Source: Dysidea avara
Lineage: Eukaryota > Porifera > Demospongiae > Dictyoceratida > Dysideidae
Length of the DNA: 64,000 nucleotides
Direction of reading: 5' to 3'
Assembly (NCBI RefSeq): GCF_963678975.1
Contig: NC_089277.1
Span: forward strand, 26,610,672-26,674,671
Part shown: piece by piece, positions 11,486-21,333 of the stretch
Numbering within the stretch: position 1 is the stretch's first letter
Layout: every line of letters starts with the position of its first letter
Notes under the pieces: generated by a model
The model's database searches: none
Seen by the model: the letters and a program-made list of their open reading frames with translations, nothing else
What the model was told of the DNA's origin: nothing
Made by a program: the position numbers and the translations under genes

Positions 11486-11540
11486 ATATTAAAAAATGGT
11501 TATAACATGATAAATTATTACGATGATAACAATTACAATA

Positions 11541-11716
11541 TGTGACCGGGCCTGTGAAAATAGGGCAAGTGGGCGCAAACTACGTGCCACCACATAGCAT
11601 CTCATATCTCAGTACTGGGATAGAATATTTTCATTCTGTAACTTGTATTGTACTGCAAACTTCAAGTAGACAATTTTCATGTGTCCACATGCCCTATTTT
11701 CGCGGGCCCGGTTACA
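11541..11716. mobile_element. TA-flanked MITE, TGTGACCGGGCC termini
   Basis: The left end TGTGACCGGGCCTGTGAAAA and the inverted right end TGTAACCGGGCCCGCGAAAA are flanked by TA. It is one member of a TGTGACC-ended family seen also at 11949-12200, 30001-33552, 45636 (one end) and 60365-60740. Confidence 0.8.
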
Positions 11717-11948
11717 TATATGTATTTATAGCTGTGTAGCAACTGTGAACTAATTAGGCACTTGCAAGTTTAATTAGGTGTCTGAAGCATTTAACATGCA
11801 CAGATATGAGATATATTCGTCACATGCAGTGAAGACAAATTTACTCTTAGAACAGTCATACTACACTGTAAATTCATACTCCCGAATTTACGGTGTTATG
11901 AAACAGTCGTTATTATTGTATGGATTTTATTGATTCTCCAAGATAATA

Positions 11949-12200
11949 TGTGACCGGATTTGCAAAAACGTACCTTTTTCACACAAAAAAATTAGACCCA
12001 TTTTTTGAACTTTAAAGCTTCATAACTTTTTGATCATGGCATATAATTGCTTGAAATTTTCAATGAATGTAGTTATGGTATCTGGCTACATTTTGATACT
12101 TAGAGCAAGTTAATCAGTATAAGGAGTCCAGTGTTAAATCATTTTATGTGCTGGTATGTCAAATGTGTGGAAAAGGTACCTTTTCGCAAATCCGGTCACA
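11949..12200. mobile_element. TA-flanked MITE, TGTGACCGGATTTGC termini
   Basis: TIRs TGTGACCGGATTTGCAAAAA / TGTGACCGGATTTGCGAAAA lie between TA dinucleotides, both followed by (C/G)GTACC inside. 252 bp, no ORF. It belongs to the family of the element at 11541. Confidence 0.85.
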
Positions 12201-12282
12201 TATTCTGCATTAATGTTAATTGCTCATTTCCAAAAAAAAACAACCTTTTAAACCAATTGTAGAGTCTATCACTGACAAAAAT

Positions 12283-13123
12283 TTGTGATATCCACCCCAA
12301 AAACACCTTCGCTGTAAAAAAGGCGCGTCCAAGAAACTACAAGTACCTGGAATCCAATGTAAAAAAGAAAAAGAAAAAACAGCTCAGCTGAAGTGAAAAG
12401 TAACTGGTAACTTAAAGAGCTGACATCTGAAGCGGACAAGAATACAACTAACTACAATTACTAATTTAAAAGTTTAATCCATGCAAGAACACCTTGGCTA
12501 TATAACAGGTGTGTACATGAAAGTAACTGGCAACTGAAATAGCTGATATCTGAAGCGGCCAAGAATGAATGGTCATATACAACTAATTCAACACTGAACC
12601 TTTATAATTCAGCTGTGTTCTATACTCACTCTTGCTGCATCCTAAAGTAATTTCTTTTAGCTCTAATTGGCTGGTAATTTGGCCACCTTTTTTTGCTCTA
12701 TTATACTGACTATTAAAAAAGGTGGCCAAATTACCAGCCAATTAGAGTTAAAAGAAATTACTTTACGATGCAGCAAGAGTGAGTATAGAACACAGCTGAA
12801 TTATAAAGGTTCAGTGTTAAATTTTTGAATTAGTTGTATATGACCATTCATTCTTGGCTGCTTCAGATATCAGCCATTTCAGTTGCCAGTTACTTTCATG
12901 TACACACCTGTTTTATAGCCAAGGTGTTCTTGCATGGATTAAACTTTAGTAATTGTATTCTTGGCCGCTTCAGATATCAGCTCTTTAAGTTACCAGTTAC
13001 TTTTCACTTCAGCTGAGCTGTTTTTTGTTTTTGTTTTTGTTTTTTACATTGGGTTCCAGGTACTTGTAGTTTCTTGGCCGCGCCTTTTTTACAGCAAAGG
13101 TATTTTTGGGGTGGATACACTTT
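12283..13123. repeat. long foldback element (~840 bp, arms ~400 bp)
   Basis: The left end GTGATATCCACCCCAAAAAC and the inverted right end GTGTATCCACCCCAAAAATA start two arms that are near-perfect reverse complements. They meet at a short spacer near 12700 (GCTCTATTATACTGAC). All ORFs inside are palindrome by-products. A transcript through it would fold into a long double-stranded RNA. Confidence 0.9.
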
Positions 13124-13409
13124 ACATACAAAGTTCTTTATTGCTTTTACAGGCACTGTCTAGATTTAAAAGATCATCAGGAACATGTGTAAGTGGGTAC
13201 CAGAGTATATGCATACTGTACTTTAAATGGGAAGGTTCATATACTAAATTAAAGGATGTCTTTCTAAAAGTTTTGGTTACGATAAAAACAACATTTTGGT
13301 GGAATTGGAAAGCTTCACATACAGTACAGTAGCTAATGAAAATTTAGGCAGTGAGTTGCAGCCATGTTTTTCTTTGAATAAAAATTGTTGACATTATGAC
13401 TTACTGGTA

Positions 13410-13720
13410 TAGCTAGTACAATAATAATCCTGGCGACAACTTACATTAATTCATTGTTTGACTGTGAATTTGATAATATGTCAGACACTGTCTACAAAAT
13501 GCCATCAAGTTAGCTTTAAAAGTTCATAGCTATAGGTTTTTAAATGTGAACTTTAAACTAGAATCATTATGATTTATGTTTTACTATACAGAAGAATGCA
13601 CTTAGCTGTTTTAAACAGGAATTATTCTTTTCATTATAATATTGTAACGTTAATGGTCCAAAACATTCTCAGCATGCACAATAATAAAGTTGGCGACAGT
13701 ATCATTGCCATTAATTTATT
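13410..13720. repeat. two TGGCGACA-junction repeat copies
   Basis: AATAATAATCCTGGCGACA at about 13418 and AATAATAAAGTTGGCGACAG at about 13681 match the strings at 5168, 6015 and 7070. The sequence between (GATAATATGTCAGACACTGT...) resembles that after 5171. Confidence 0.45.
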
Positions 13721-13739
13721 AGCTACACTTTTTAATACC

Positions 13740-14500
13740 ATTCTTAGGTATTCCACCAATACATATGTTTGGCTACCTTGGGGATTATTGTTTAAAATGC
13801 GTGTAATTATCTGCAGACTTTGACTTCTTCAGAAAATTGTTGTCTATAAGCACAACTTATATACGTACATTCTATTATACTTATTGAATTTAAGCATAGT
13901 AGTAGTAAATGTGTTACCATGTACTCTTGTTGTAAAACTATTATCCAGTGTTTAGCATGCTGCTTCACATTGCTAAGTGTCACTTAGTATTTGGTTTAGA
14001 CAGTGAGTTTTTATAGTACGCATGTGAATGTCGAAATCTATGCTGTAGTGGAAATTGTTTATCAGTAATAATGTAATAAATGATATTAAGGTTGATGAAA
14101 AGATCAAATTACATTTCAATTACTGTGAAAGTCATACATTTAGCTAGTTGACACGGTCTACAAGAATGGGTAACTATAAATATATAAGCAACAGTATACA
14201 TACATATTAAGCTATAGAGAAAATCCTAAATAGAAGTTAAAACCATAACAGATTTACTCTACTCAATACGTAATGCAGTAAATAGCTAAGTGTTACAGTT
14301 ACTGAGTAACTACGTACTATGTTATGTGTATACTCATACAAGACTTATGTATATGCCATGTCCTTCTAATCCTATAAACTAATGATACATAGCTGTGTCC
14401 ATACTTTCAAATACATCTTTGTACAGTTAATCTCTTTTCATAAAATGTGTACCAACAATAGCAATAAACATTACACAGTGCAATTGACACAAATAAAATA
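13740..14500. other. no gene seen
   Basis: AT-rich sequence downstream of the first C4-like gene. No repeat or exon is recognised. Confidence 0.4.
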
Positions 14501-14502
14501 TC

Positions 14503-15312
14503 CTATATATGTGGGCATATGACACTATTGCCTAATGTGTTACAACTATTATGCAAGTATAGAGTCAGAGATATATACCATTTGGAGCAAACAACACAAC
14601 TCATAGCATAACTACTATCATAAGGCAGAGAGTCGCTAGAAGTTGATACACGAACAGGATATTTATAGTGCCAACCTCGATCACCTCCAGTTCCTGGAAC
14701 TTGTTCCAGACTGAAGTCGATGCAGTCAAACACGGAGCTGCCCTCTTCACCATCATCTCCAACCATAATATAGCCATTATACTCAAAATGCCATCCAAAT
14801 GGACACATGTAGTGGGAAGGTATCATCAGTGTTGTGGTCTTTCCTGGAACTTCACACACAGCACAAGGCATGTTGCGAGCATCAGCATGATCAAGTGTTC
14901 CAGTAGTTTGATATTCCACACCATAAACATACTCTATTCCTGTAGCACCATTTGTATAACGCATTGGATTTGGAGGCAAGCACATCATATTAGCAGGAGA
15001 ACCATTTGTATCCTTATCACCTCCAACTGCAACTCCTTTGTAAAGAGTGCTAGCTCCGAAGGGACAAGAACTATTTCCCCATCTGGTGTATGATGTTGCT
15101 AGAGGTGGACACTCACAATTGGTAGCTTTCTCAGAAGACCTCTTTGAAATTTGGCTTGTTCTTGGCTTTGACATAACCTTGGATTCCAATCTTTGTATCT
15201 TAGCAAGCAGGTAAGAGACTAGTGGAGAATTTATATCTTCATCAGTGACTTCTGAAGTGACAGAAACAGCGAAGGCTAGGGTAGCTATCACCAAAGGGAT
15301 GGTAACCTTCAT
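14503..15312 (-). CDS. secreted short-chain collagen C4-like protein 1 (C-terminal extension)
   Basis: A single 269-codon exon. Residues 1-20 are a signal peptide (MKVTIPLVIATLAFAVSVTS). A short acidic and heptad-like stretch follows (DEDINSPLVSYLLAKIQRLE), then a dibasic site (SKRSS, about 56-60). From about residue 68 comes the cysteine-rich domain of sponge short-chain collagen C4: YTRWGNSSCPFG, SPANMMCLPPNP, VYGVEYQ, NMPCAVC, MIPS...CP.GW, EYNGYIM, SCVVCS. No Gly-X-Y collagen repeat is present, so the protein should be an extracellular, disulfide-bonded domain rather than a collagen. Its paralogues stop right after VVCSK or VVCT(M/Y). Here a TGG codon continues 25 more residues including two extra cysteines, suggesting loss of the ancestral stop. 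It faces the broken gene starting at 15593. The ligand or matrix role is unknown. Confidence 0.85.
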   Translation of the reverse strand: MKVTIPLVIATLAFAVSVTSEVTDEDINSPLVSYLLAKIQRLESKVMSKPRTSQISKRSSEKATNCECPPLATSYTRWGNSSCPFGASTLYKGVAVGGDKDTNGSPANMMCLPPNPMRYTNGATGIEYVYGVEYQTTGTLDHADARNMPCAVCEVPGKTTTLMIPSHYMCPFGWHFEYNGYIMVGDDGEEGSSVFDCIDFSLEQVPGTGGDRGWHYKYPVRVSTSSDSLPYDSSYAMSCVVCSKWYISLTLYLHNSCNTLGNSVICPHI

Positions 15313-15592
15313 TTTCAGACAAAATTAGCTGTGTGCAGTACCTCTCTAATCTGGTTGTAAGTGCACACTATGCAGTTCCATTTGTTCTTAAATAGTGATA
15401 CATTGTATTTAGCAGCCAGATAAATTTGGCATTCAGTTATGCATAGTAGCAATAATTTCAAATGATTATACATACCTGTCTATAATCCAGCGTAGTTTCT
15501 AAAGACCATACACAGTCCATACACTGTAACAAAATACTTGCAGTTGGCATAATATATCGGCCACTGGTATAGCCATAATGTGATTGCGTACT
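15313..15592. promoter_or_regulatory. divergent promoter region, gene 1 / broken fifth member
   Basis: 280 bp between two opposed start codons. On the minus strand a TATA-like CTATTTAAG lies about 75-80 bp before gene 1. On the plus strand AATATATC lies about 40 bp before the start of the broken gene at 15593. Confidence 0.45.
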
Positions 15593-15754
15593 ATGAATAT
15601 TCAACTTTGCATTTGTCTGTTATTGCTAATTAGCTTTGCAGTAGTCTCAGAAATAATTCTGCATTGCTGTAGTGATCACTGATTCACTGATGAGATAGAT
15701 GATGCTCATGCACAACTGGCATCCTACTTTCAGAACTTGCTAGTTAAATGAAAA
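15593..15754 (+). pseudogene. C4-like gene relic, 5' part (signal peptide and coil)
   Basis: ATG at 15593 opens a typical signal peptide (MNIQLCICLLLLISFAVVSE). After an in-frame TGA comes TDEIDDAHAQLASYFQNLL, the counterpart of EENDADSQLVSYLLAKL in the gene at 21334. The similarity stops where a foldback element starts (about 15749). It resumes at 17877 with the next part of the same protein, so the gene has been cut open by inserted repeats. The stop codon shows it was, or has since become, non-functional. Confidence 0.7.
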
Positions 15755-16100
15755 AGGTATCTAATCCAAAACAGCCAAGCTGTAAAAAAAGAGTGCGGCC
15801 CTCAAAAAGGCTATAGTGAAAAAAGATGTGAAATCCAAGGTAGCGGCCAAGAAATGGCTGTGGTGGTAGGTTAATGGTAAAAATTTTAATAACGACAATT
15901 CAGGTGAATTTTGTGCCAAGACCAAGCGGCACCAAAATTCACCTGAATTGTTGTTATTAAAATTTTTACCATTAACCTACCATCACAGCATTTCTTGGCT
16001 ACTACCTTGGATTTCACATCTTTTTTCACCATGGCTTTTTTGAGGGCCGCACTCTTTTTTTACTGCTTGGCTGTTTTGGATTAGATTTCACCTCTTTTTG
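15749..16100. mobile_element. foldback MITE inserted in C4-like relic
   Basis: The arms start AAAAAGGTATCTAATCCAAA on the left and, inverted, AAAAAGAGGTGAAATCTAAT on the right. They share CCAAAACAGCCAAGC and match almost throughout, around a centre near 15925 that holds AATTCACCTGAATTGT and its complement. Confidence 0.85.
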
Positions 16101-16227
16101 TATTTGTATACCCCAATGGCCGGCTTTGGGACTTTTTTAACCTATCTTTTTTTCTTTACCACAGGAAGAAGAAAAGATGAAGCAGATGTACTTTAAATAT
16201 TTCTGATTTTATCAGTAAATGTACGAA

Positions 16228-16262
16228 TTATATATATATATATATATATATATAATACATAT
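16228..16262. repeat. (TA)n microsatellite
   Basis: ATATATATATATATATATAT run next to the minisatellite. Confidence 0.9.
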
Positions 16263-16269
16263 ATTTATT

Positions 16270-17052
16270 ACAGAATGCTCTGCATGGTGGTTTCTTTGTA
16301 ACTGAACACTCTACAAGGTGACTTCTTCTAGCTGCTCTCTCTACAGGGTGAATTGTTTGCAGCTGAACAATCTACAAGGTAACTTCTTCTAGCTGAACTC
16401 TCTACATGGTGGTTTCTTTGTAGCTGAACTCTCTACAAGGTAATTTCTTCTAGCTGATCTCTCTACAGGGTGATTTGTTTGTAGCTGAATTCTGTACAGG
16501 TGATTTATTTGCAGCTGAGCTCTTTACAGAATGGTTCTTTGTAGCTGAACTCTCTACAAGGTAACTTCTTCTAACTGATCTTTCTACAGGGCGATTTGTT
16601 TGTAGCTGAACTCTCTACAAAGTGACTTCTTCTAGCTGATCTTTCTACAGGGTGATTTGTTTGTAGCTGAACTGTCTACAAGGAAACTTCTTCTAGCTGA
16701 TCTTGTAGCTGAACTCTCTATGTGGTGGTTTCTTTGTAACTGAACTCTCTACAAGGTGCTAGCTGATCTTTCTACATGGTGATTTGTTTGTGGCTGAACT
16801 GTCTACAAGGAAACTTATTCTAGCTGATCTCTCTACAGGGTGATTTGTTTGTAGCTGAACTCTTTACATGGTGGTTCTTTGTAGCTGAACTCTACAAGGT
16901 GATTTCTTCTAGCTGAACTATCTCTTTCCATAGTTGCATGAACTCCCTACAAGGTAACTTCTTCTAGCTGATCTCTCTACAGGGTGAATTGCTTGTAGCT
17001 GATCTCTATACAGATTGCTTGTTTCTAGCTGATCTCTTGAATTCTCTTCAGG
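16270..17052. repeat. minisatellite, ~30-bp unit in two alternating forms
   Basis: About 26 imperfect units. One form is TAGCTGAACTCTCTACAAGG + TGACTTCTTC. The other is TAGCTGATCTCTCTACAGGG + TGATTTGTTTG. They often alternate, giving a ~60-bp higher-order period. The last units grade into the GACTG-CTCTATTAGAG motif array at 17053, and the unit GTGACTTCTTCTAGCTGATC aligns with that motif. Confidence 0.9.
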
Positions 17053-17098
17053 GTGACTGCTCTATTAGGATGACTGCTCTATTAGAGTATCTCGATCT
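17053..17098 (+). repeat. dispersed CTCTATTAGAG motif, two copies
   Basis: GTGACTGCTCTATTAGGA followed by TGACTGCTCTATTAGAGTAT + CTCGATCTAG. It sits directly at the 3' edge of the minisatellite. Confidence 0.9.
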
Positions 17099-17189
17099 AG
17101 CACTTGCTACACCAAGTTGGATTTCGTGTTATAACCCCGTGGCTTTAAGTCTGATTCTTCTACACCATTGAAAAGCCTTTCTAAGATGA

Positions 17190-17876
17190 TTACTCCATCT
17201 ATACAGCGATTTTCAAAGCATTACCCCAAGCGGTTTATCTGGTAGGCGTGGCAAGCAGTCGTTTTCTTAATAGCTAATCTCGATTGCATAATTGTTACAC
17301 ACTGTTGGTTTTTTCGCTGGTTTTTAGCTCGACTTCTTTCAAACCACAAAATGTTTGAGGTTCAATAGTTAACCTATTCACCCACCAATTTTCAGCTTCT
17401 TCCCATAAGCGGTTTACCCTGTAGGCGTGACAACATATTGGTGTTATTTTTCGTGAATAATCGCTCATAACTCTTTGCCTGTTTATCGTATTCCAGCCAA
17501 AGTTGGTACAGAGATGCGCCTTTATACCCCCCTTCTGTGTGCCAACTTTCAAGGCAATGAGATATGGCGTTCTCGTTGTATAGCAGGTTTTGTAAGTGTG
17601 CGAAAAGAGTAAGAAGAAGAAAAAAAAAACACGAAGAAACTAAGCCAATTTTTGAAGTCGCATATCTCGGGAACGCTGGAAGCGATTTCGCTCAAATTTG
17701 GAATGTGGGAGTGCTGAAGTTGGAGGGCGTGTCCACAGCAAAAATCGTCTTGTTTCATCAAGGCAGTACAGAGCTACGGAGGTGCGAAAATTGCGTTTTC
17801 GTTCTTCCTGTTAATATACTCACGGGTGTTGCGCGCCGGCTTCTTGGGCCGCACGACACACTACCGTGTGTCTTGA
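17190..17876 (+). repeat. dispersed SINE-like repeat, copy 1
   Basis: It shares with 27640-28050 the order CAATTGTTACACACTG, ACT(T)TCAAACCAC, AAGCGGTTTA.CCTGTA, TTTCAAGGCAAT and GTGTG(C)GAAAAGA. It shares its 3' end (TTGGAATGTGG...TTTCTTTCTTCCTG-like, CGTGTGTCTTGA) with 29455-29610. The 145-codon ORF at 17564-18001 is mostly this repeat and runs out into the C4-like relic at its end. Confidence 0.7.
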
Positions 17877-18285
17877 TAATAGAGTCTAGAATTGCAACAT
17901 TAGAAACATCAGTCAGAAGCCTTAGGCATGCACATAAGCAAAACTATCCTCAAATTTGCATTACTTATATCAGGTGGCCGGGGAAATGTGCTTATAAATA
18001 GAGTATGGAGCTATTACACCATCAAGAAACACCAGTTATGTTAATATGCTCTGTTGCTTCTTATTACTCTCTCTCTTTTGGAGGCAGCTATATTATAATT
18101 ATGTGTATGCATGGTATACATATAAAACGTGGTATCAACAGTCATGCATCATTCTGATGACTGCTATGCCATGCTTTACATGTGTCAAGTATGATAATGA
18201 CCCCATCTCATTATGAATGACCATTATTATGTCTGGATGGTTGGTGTAAGAAATGGCCAAGTTATGGCTTGTACCGCAGTGTTGT
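17877..18285 (+). pseudogene. C4-like gene relic, 3' part
   Basis: Starting at the end of the repeat, AGAGTCTAGAATTGCAACAT + TAGAAACATCAG matches the coding DNA of the gene at 21334 (AGAGTCTAAGATTGCA...ACATTAGAAACACCAG). An open frame reads ESRIATLETSV and then ITYIRW, the start of the cysteine-rich domain. Beyond about 18000 the frame is lost, but nucleotide similarity goes on: TATGGAGCTATTACA, then ACAGTCATGC, GTGTCAAGT and GTATGATAATGACCCCATCT, the last nearly identical to the gene at 21334. Similarity fades near 18285. It belongs with the 5' piece at 15593. Confidence 0.75.
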
Positions 18286-19093
18286 TATCATGCAGTTGAA
18301 ATAATTCTGATCTTGCGGGTAACAGTATATTGCTATTATTTTGTTGCTGACAATAATGTATCATTCTTAGACTTTGAATAATGCATGTTGTTCATGATTA
18401 TTGTGAGATTGTTCTTTAAAATTATGTACACGTATCATTATAATACATACCTCTCTGTTTAACTACATGCTGTAGATCTAGGCTGTGGAGTGGAAAGATT
18501 TGTTACATCAATAACATAAATTCCAAAATACTTAGAAGCATTAATTTTGTGTTACTTTCATGAAATCAATAATACTATCTTAAATTTTTACTGTGAGAGC
18601 ATCTGCATAATTATACAGGATGTATATTATATCAATCACCGTTCAGTAACAATAATTTTATTCTTTTTGAAGTACAGTAATATAGCTAAAATTAATGCTT
18701 GAAGTTTTGAAATGTATCAAATTCATATGCTACACTATATTCTTTGAGCAAGAACTGTTACTTATGCATGTAATTATCATGTAGATTATACACCATTAGA
18801 ACAATTGTTGCAAAGCACTGACTACTGATCATAAATTGATGGAATAGCTATAATATTATAAAGCTGTACCTCTGTGATAAAACAGCTTAACCGTTCATTT
18901 TAACAGCGGCAGAAAATCATTTCTTATGTATGTATACATTATTGATTATATTCATTGTTTATGAACGAAAATATAATGCACACGATATCTATATACATTA
19001 TTCAAGGTAAATTATGTGGCTATAGATACATCGTAGCATTTCGTGTGTCTGTATATCAAGTTGCTGGAGTTCTAGTTTGATTAGTGCAGTGAG
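18286..19093. other. no gene seen
   Basis: AT-rich spacer between the relic and the 3' end of C4-like gene 2. The lost 3' end of the relic may be here, too diverged to recognise. Confidence 0.4.
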
Positions 19094-19834
19094 CTACTTA
19101 GAACACACAACACAGGTGAGGGCATAGCTACCATCACGAGGCAGCTGACTAGATGCTGCATAAATTGGGTATAATTGATGGCTGCTGTCATCACCTCCAG
19201 TTCCTGGTATCTGTTCAAGACTTATGTCTATGCAGTTAAACATGGAAGATCCCTTGTGAGAATTATGTCCAGCCATAATATAACCACTATACTCATGACG
19301 CCATCCAGTTGGACACTCTTTGTGGGAAGGAATCATCAATATTGCAGTTTTTCCTGAAACTTCACATACTGCACAAGGCACGTTGCGGTCATTAGCATGA
19401 TTGATAGATCCACCAGTTTGATACTCCACTGTATATGTTGGAATTGATCCTCCCAAATTGTTGGAAGGGCGCACTGGATCAGGAGGCAAACACATCAAAT
19501 TAGCAGGAGTACCATCATGGTTGTAATAACCCCCTGATGCAACACCTCGATAAATGGTAGTAGTACCAAATGGACAAGAGCTGTTTCCCCATCTAGTGTA
19601 TGCAACTACTGGAGGTGGACACTCACTACTGACAGTTTTCTTGTCACCAACATCTGAAGATCTCTTAGTAATCTGTCTTGTACTTGGCTTAGACTTTGTC
19701 ATGACCCTTGACTCCAACTGCTCTAGCTTAGCAAGCAAATAAGACACTTGTGCAGAGTTAAAGTCTTCATCAGTGATCTCCAAGGCATCAACCAGAATGA
19801 TGATAGCTAACATACAAACAAGAACCTTCGTCAT
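19094..19834 (-). CDS. secreted short-chain collagen C4-like protein 2
   Basis: A single 246-codon exon. Signal peptide about 1-18 (MTKVLVCMLAIIILVDAL), acidic start and coil (ITDEDFNSAQVSYLLAKLEQ), dibasic ITKRSS near residue 57-60, then the C4-type cysteine-rich domain: AYTRWGNSSCPFG, TPANLMCLPPDP, NVPCAVC, MIPS..CP.GW, EYSGYIM, FNCID..LEQIPG, LTCVVCSK-stop. It is closest to gene 1 in the N-terminal region and the KRSS site, so genes 1 and 2 form a minus-strand subfamily. There is no collagen repeat. It is divergently arranged with the gene at 20133. Confidence 0.85.
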   Translation of the reverse strand: MTKVLVCMLAIIILVDALEITDEDFNSAQVSYLLAKLEQLESRVMTKSKPSTRQITKRSSDVGDKKTVSSECPPPVVAYTRWGNSSCPFGTTTIYRGVASGGYYNHDGTPANLMCLPPDPVRPSNNLGGSIPTYTVEYQTGGSINHANDRNVPCAVCEVSGKTAILMIPSHKECPTGWRHEYSGYIMAGHNSHKGSSMFNCIDISLEQIPGTGGDDSSHQLYPIYAASSQLPRDGSYALTCVVCSK

Positions 19835-20132
19835 AATTGTTATTCAGTTGTATTACAAGTGCAAGAGTTCCTGTCTATCAGGTCTTAAGTAGTCATAAAG
19901 ATCTCATGCAATAGCACCCATACAATTTCCATTTACACATACTGTAGCAACACTAGTGTATTTACTTATACATAATGTAAGCATTAATAAACCCACTACT
20001 ACAGTTGCAACCATATAACTGCATACATTACCTGCATGAGCATGTGTTATAAATGAGTACACTATATATTTCTATCACATTACTTTGGAACTGCCTTTGC
20101 CAGCCATACTGAATATCAGCAATACAAAGATC
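19835..20132. promoter_or_regulatory. divergent promoter region, genes 2 and 3
   Basis: About 298 bp between opposed starts, almost the same spacing as in the 15313-15592 region. On the plus strand TTATAAATG (about 20048) and ACTATATATT (20061-20070) are TATA candidates. A weak TATA-like CTTTATGA lies on the minus strand near 19900. Confidence 0.4.
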
Positions 20133-20849
20133 ATGAACATTGTGGTAACAGCAATTGTCATTGTACTAATTGGAGCAACAGAGATTAAAGGAGATGATCA
20201 AACTACTGAACTGGTCTATTCTTTGCTAACCAAAGTAAGAGATATTGAGTCAAAACTCAGAGATGATGAAAGGATTAGAATAAGAAGAAAAACAAGCACA
20301 GTCCCTCCTGAAATGTCTACTAAAACTCCCAAAACAGCAACTTACATTAGGTGGGGAAATTCTACTTGTGGGTATGGAGCTATTACATTGTACTCTGGAT
20401 ATGCTGCTGGAGGGTATTTCTCCCACAAAGGATCACCTGCTAATTTGTTGTGCATGCCTCCAAATCCACAGTACTATAGTCCTTCCTCCAGTGGTGGTTC
20501 CTATATCTATGGAGCAGAATACCAAATAGGTGGTGTTAACAATCATGCTGATGAACGAAATATTCCTTGTGCTTCATGCCAAGCAGTTGGACGTAATGCT
20601 ATGATAATGATACCATCCCATTATGAGTGTCCCTCTGGATGGCACATGGAATATAATGGATATATTATGACAAAACCACATAGCACTGAAGGAAGCTCAA
20701 TGTACCATTGTGTCGACAGAGGCCTAGAACAGATACCAGGAAGTGCGGGAAATGAAGAAGGGCATCGATTGTATACTACGTTAGCAGTTTGTGGTTATTA
20801 CTTTCCTTGCAGTTCTACTGAACTCACTTGTGTTGTATGTACTATGTAA
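20133..20849 (+). CDS. secreted short-chain collagen C4-like protein 3
   Basis: The frame opens at 20085. I prefer the Met codon at 20133 because it begins a clean signal peptide (MNIVVTAIVIVLIGATEIKG), while the upstream ATG lies only ~15 bp after a TATA box. About 238 residues from that Met: signal peptide, short coil (ELVYSLLTKVRDIESKL), basic IRIRRKT site, then the cysteine-rich C4 domain with TYIRWGNSTCGYGA, SPANLLCMPPNP, YSPSSSGGS, YQIGGVNNHAD, IPCASC, MIPSHYECPSGW, MEYNGYIM and LTCVVCTM. It shares TYIRWGNSTC, the serine-rich loop and CGYY.PCSSTEL with gene 4, defining a plus-strand subfamily. No Gly-X-Y repeats. Extracellular; function unknown. Confidence 0.85.
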   Translation: MNIVVTAIVIVLIGATEIKGDDQTTELVYSLLTKVRDIESKLRDDERIRIRRKTSTVPPEMSTKTPKTATYIRWGNSTCGYGAITLYSGYAAGGYFSHKGSPANLLCMPPNPQYYSPSSSGGSYIYGAEYQIGGVNNHADERNIPCASCQAVGRNAMIMIPSHYECPSGWHMEYNGYIMTKPHSTEGSSMYHCVDRGLEQIPGSAGNEEGHRLYTTLAVCGYYFPCSSTELTCVVCTM

Positions 20850-21130
20850 AATTATTTTATCCTTTATAAACACTACTATGCATTTATTGTATATATATAC
20901 TTCTGTTACTGTGACCTCTGTAGTTGAACTTTGAATTATCATTTACATTTATAAAATTATATGCTTGGTGTGTATTACTTTTAACTGGTGGTGTTCATTA
21001 GCAATGCTAATATTGTTAAAAGGTGTAATGGAATTGATATGCATTTATATGATCGATCTTGCAATTATTTAATAACTTTTATTTTAGGGTGCAAGCAGAT
21101 GCATGATTATTGCAGATGAAATAGCTAGAC

Positions 21131-21168
<38 letters not shown>

Positions 21169-21260
21169 GATTATTAGCAGTAGTTTATTAAATTGACTAA
21201 TGAAAATTGAAAGTACCTCCTGCAGGAGATTGAAGCCATATGAATAACAAGGTTAGTAGG
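20850..21260. other. spacer with (TA)n microsatellite
   Basis: A TA run lies at about 21136-21165. Nothing else is seen between genes 3 and 4. Confidence 0.6.
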
Positions 21261-21300
21261 GTATATATGACTTGATGGGAATCACTGCATTCAGTACCTA
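21261..21300 (+). promoter_or_regulatory. TATA box and initiator candidate of gene 4
   Basis: GGGTATATATGA at about 21259-21270, followed ~30 bp on by TTCAGTACC, an initiator-like site. The ATG follows at 21334, giving a 5' leader of about 40 bases. Confidence 0.5.
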
Positions 21301-21333
21301 CAGTTGCAATAGGCTCAGGAATAAAACTCTGAA

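Noticed and set aside
11133-11486. 117-codon minus-strand ORF with internal repeat
   Set aside because: The repetition comes from a two-copy DNA duplication; no domain is recognised, so it is listed as a repeat only.
12961-13332. 123-codon plus-strand ORF
   Set aside because: Its first part lies within one arm of the long foldback element; no protein similarity.
17564-18001. 145-codon plus-strand ORF
   Set aside because: Not a gene of its own: the first part is a dispersed SINE-like repeat and the last ~40 codons are the C4-like relic.
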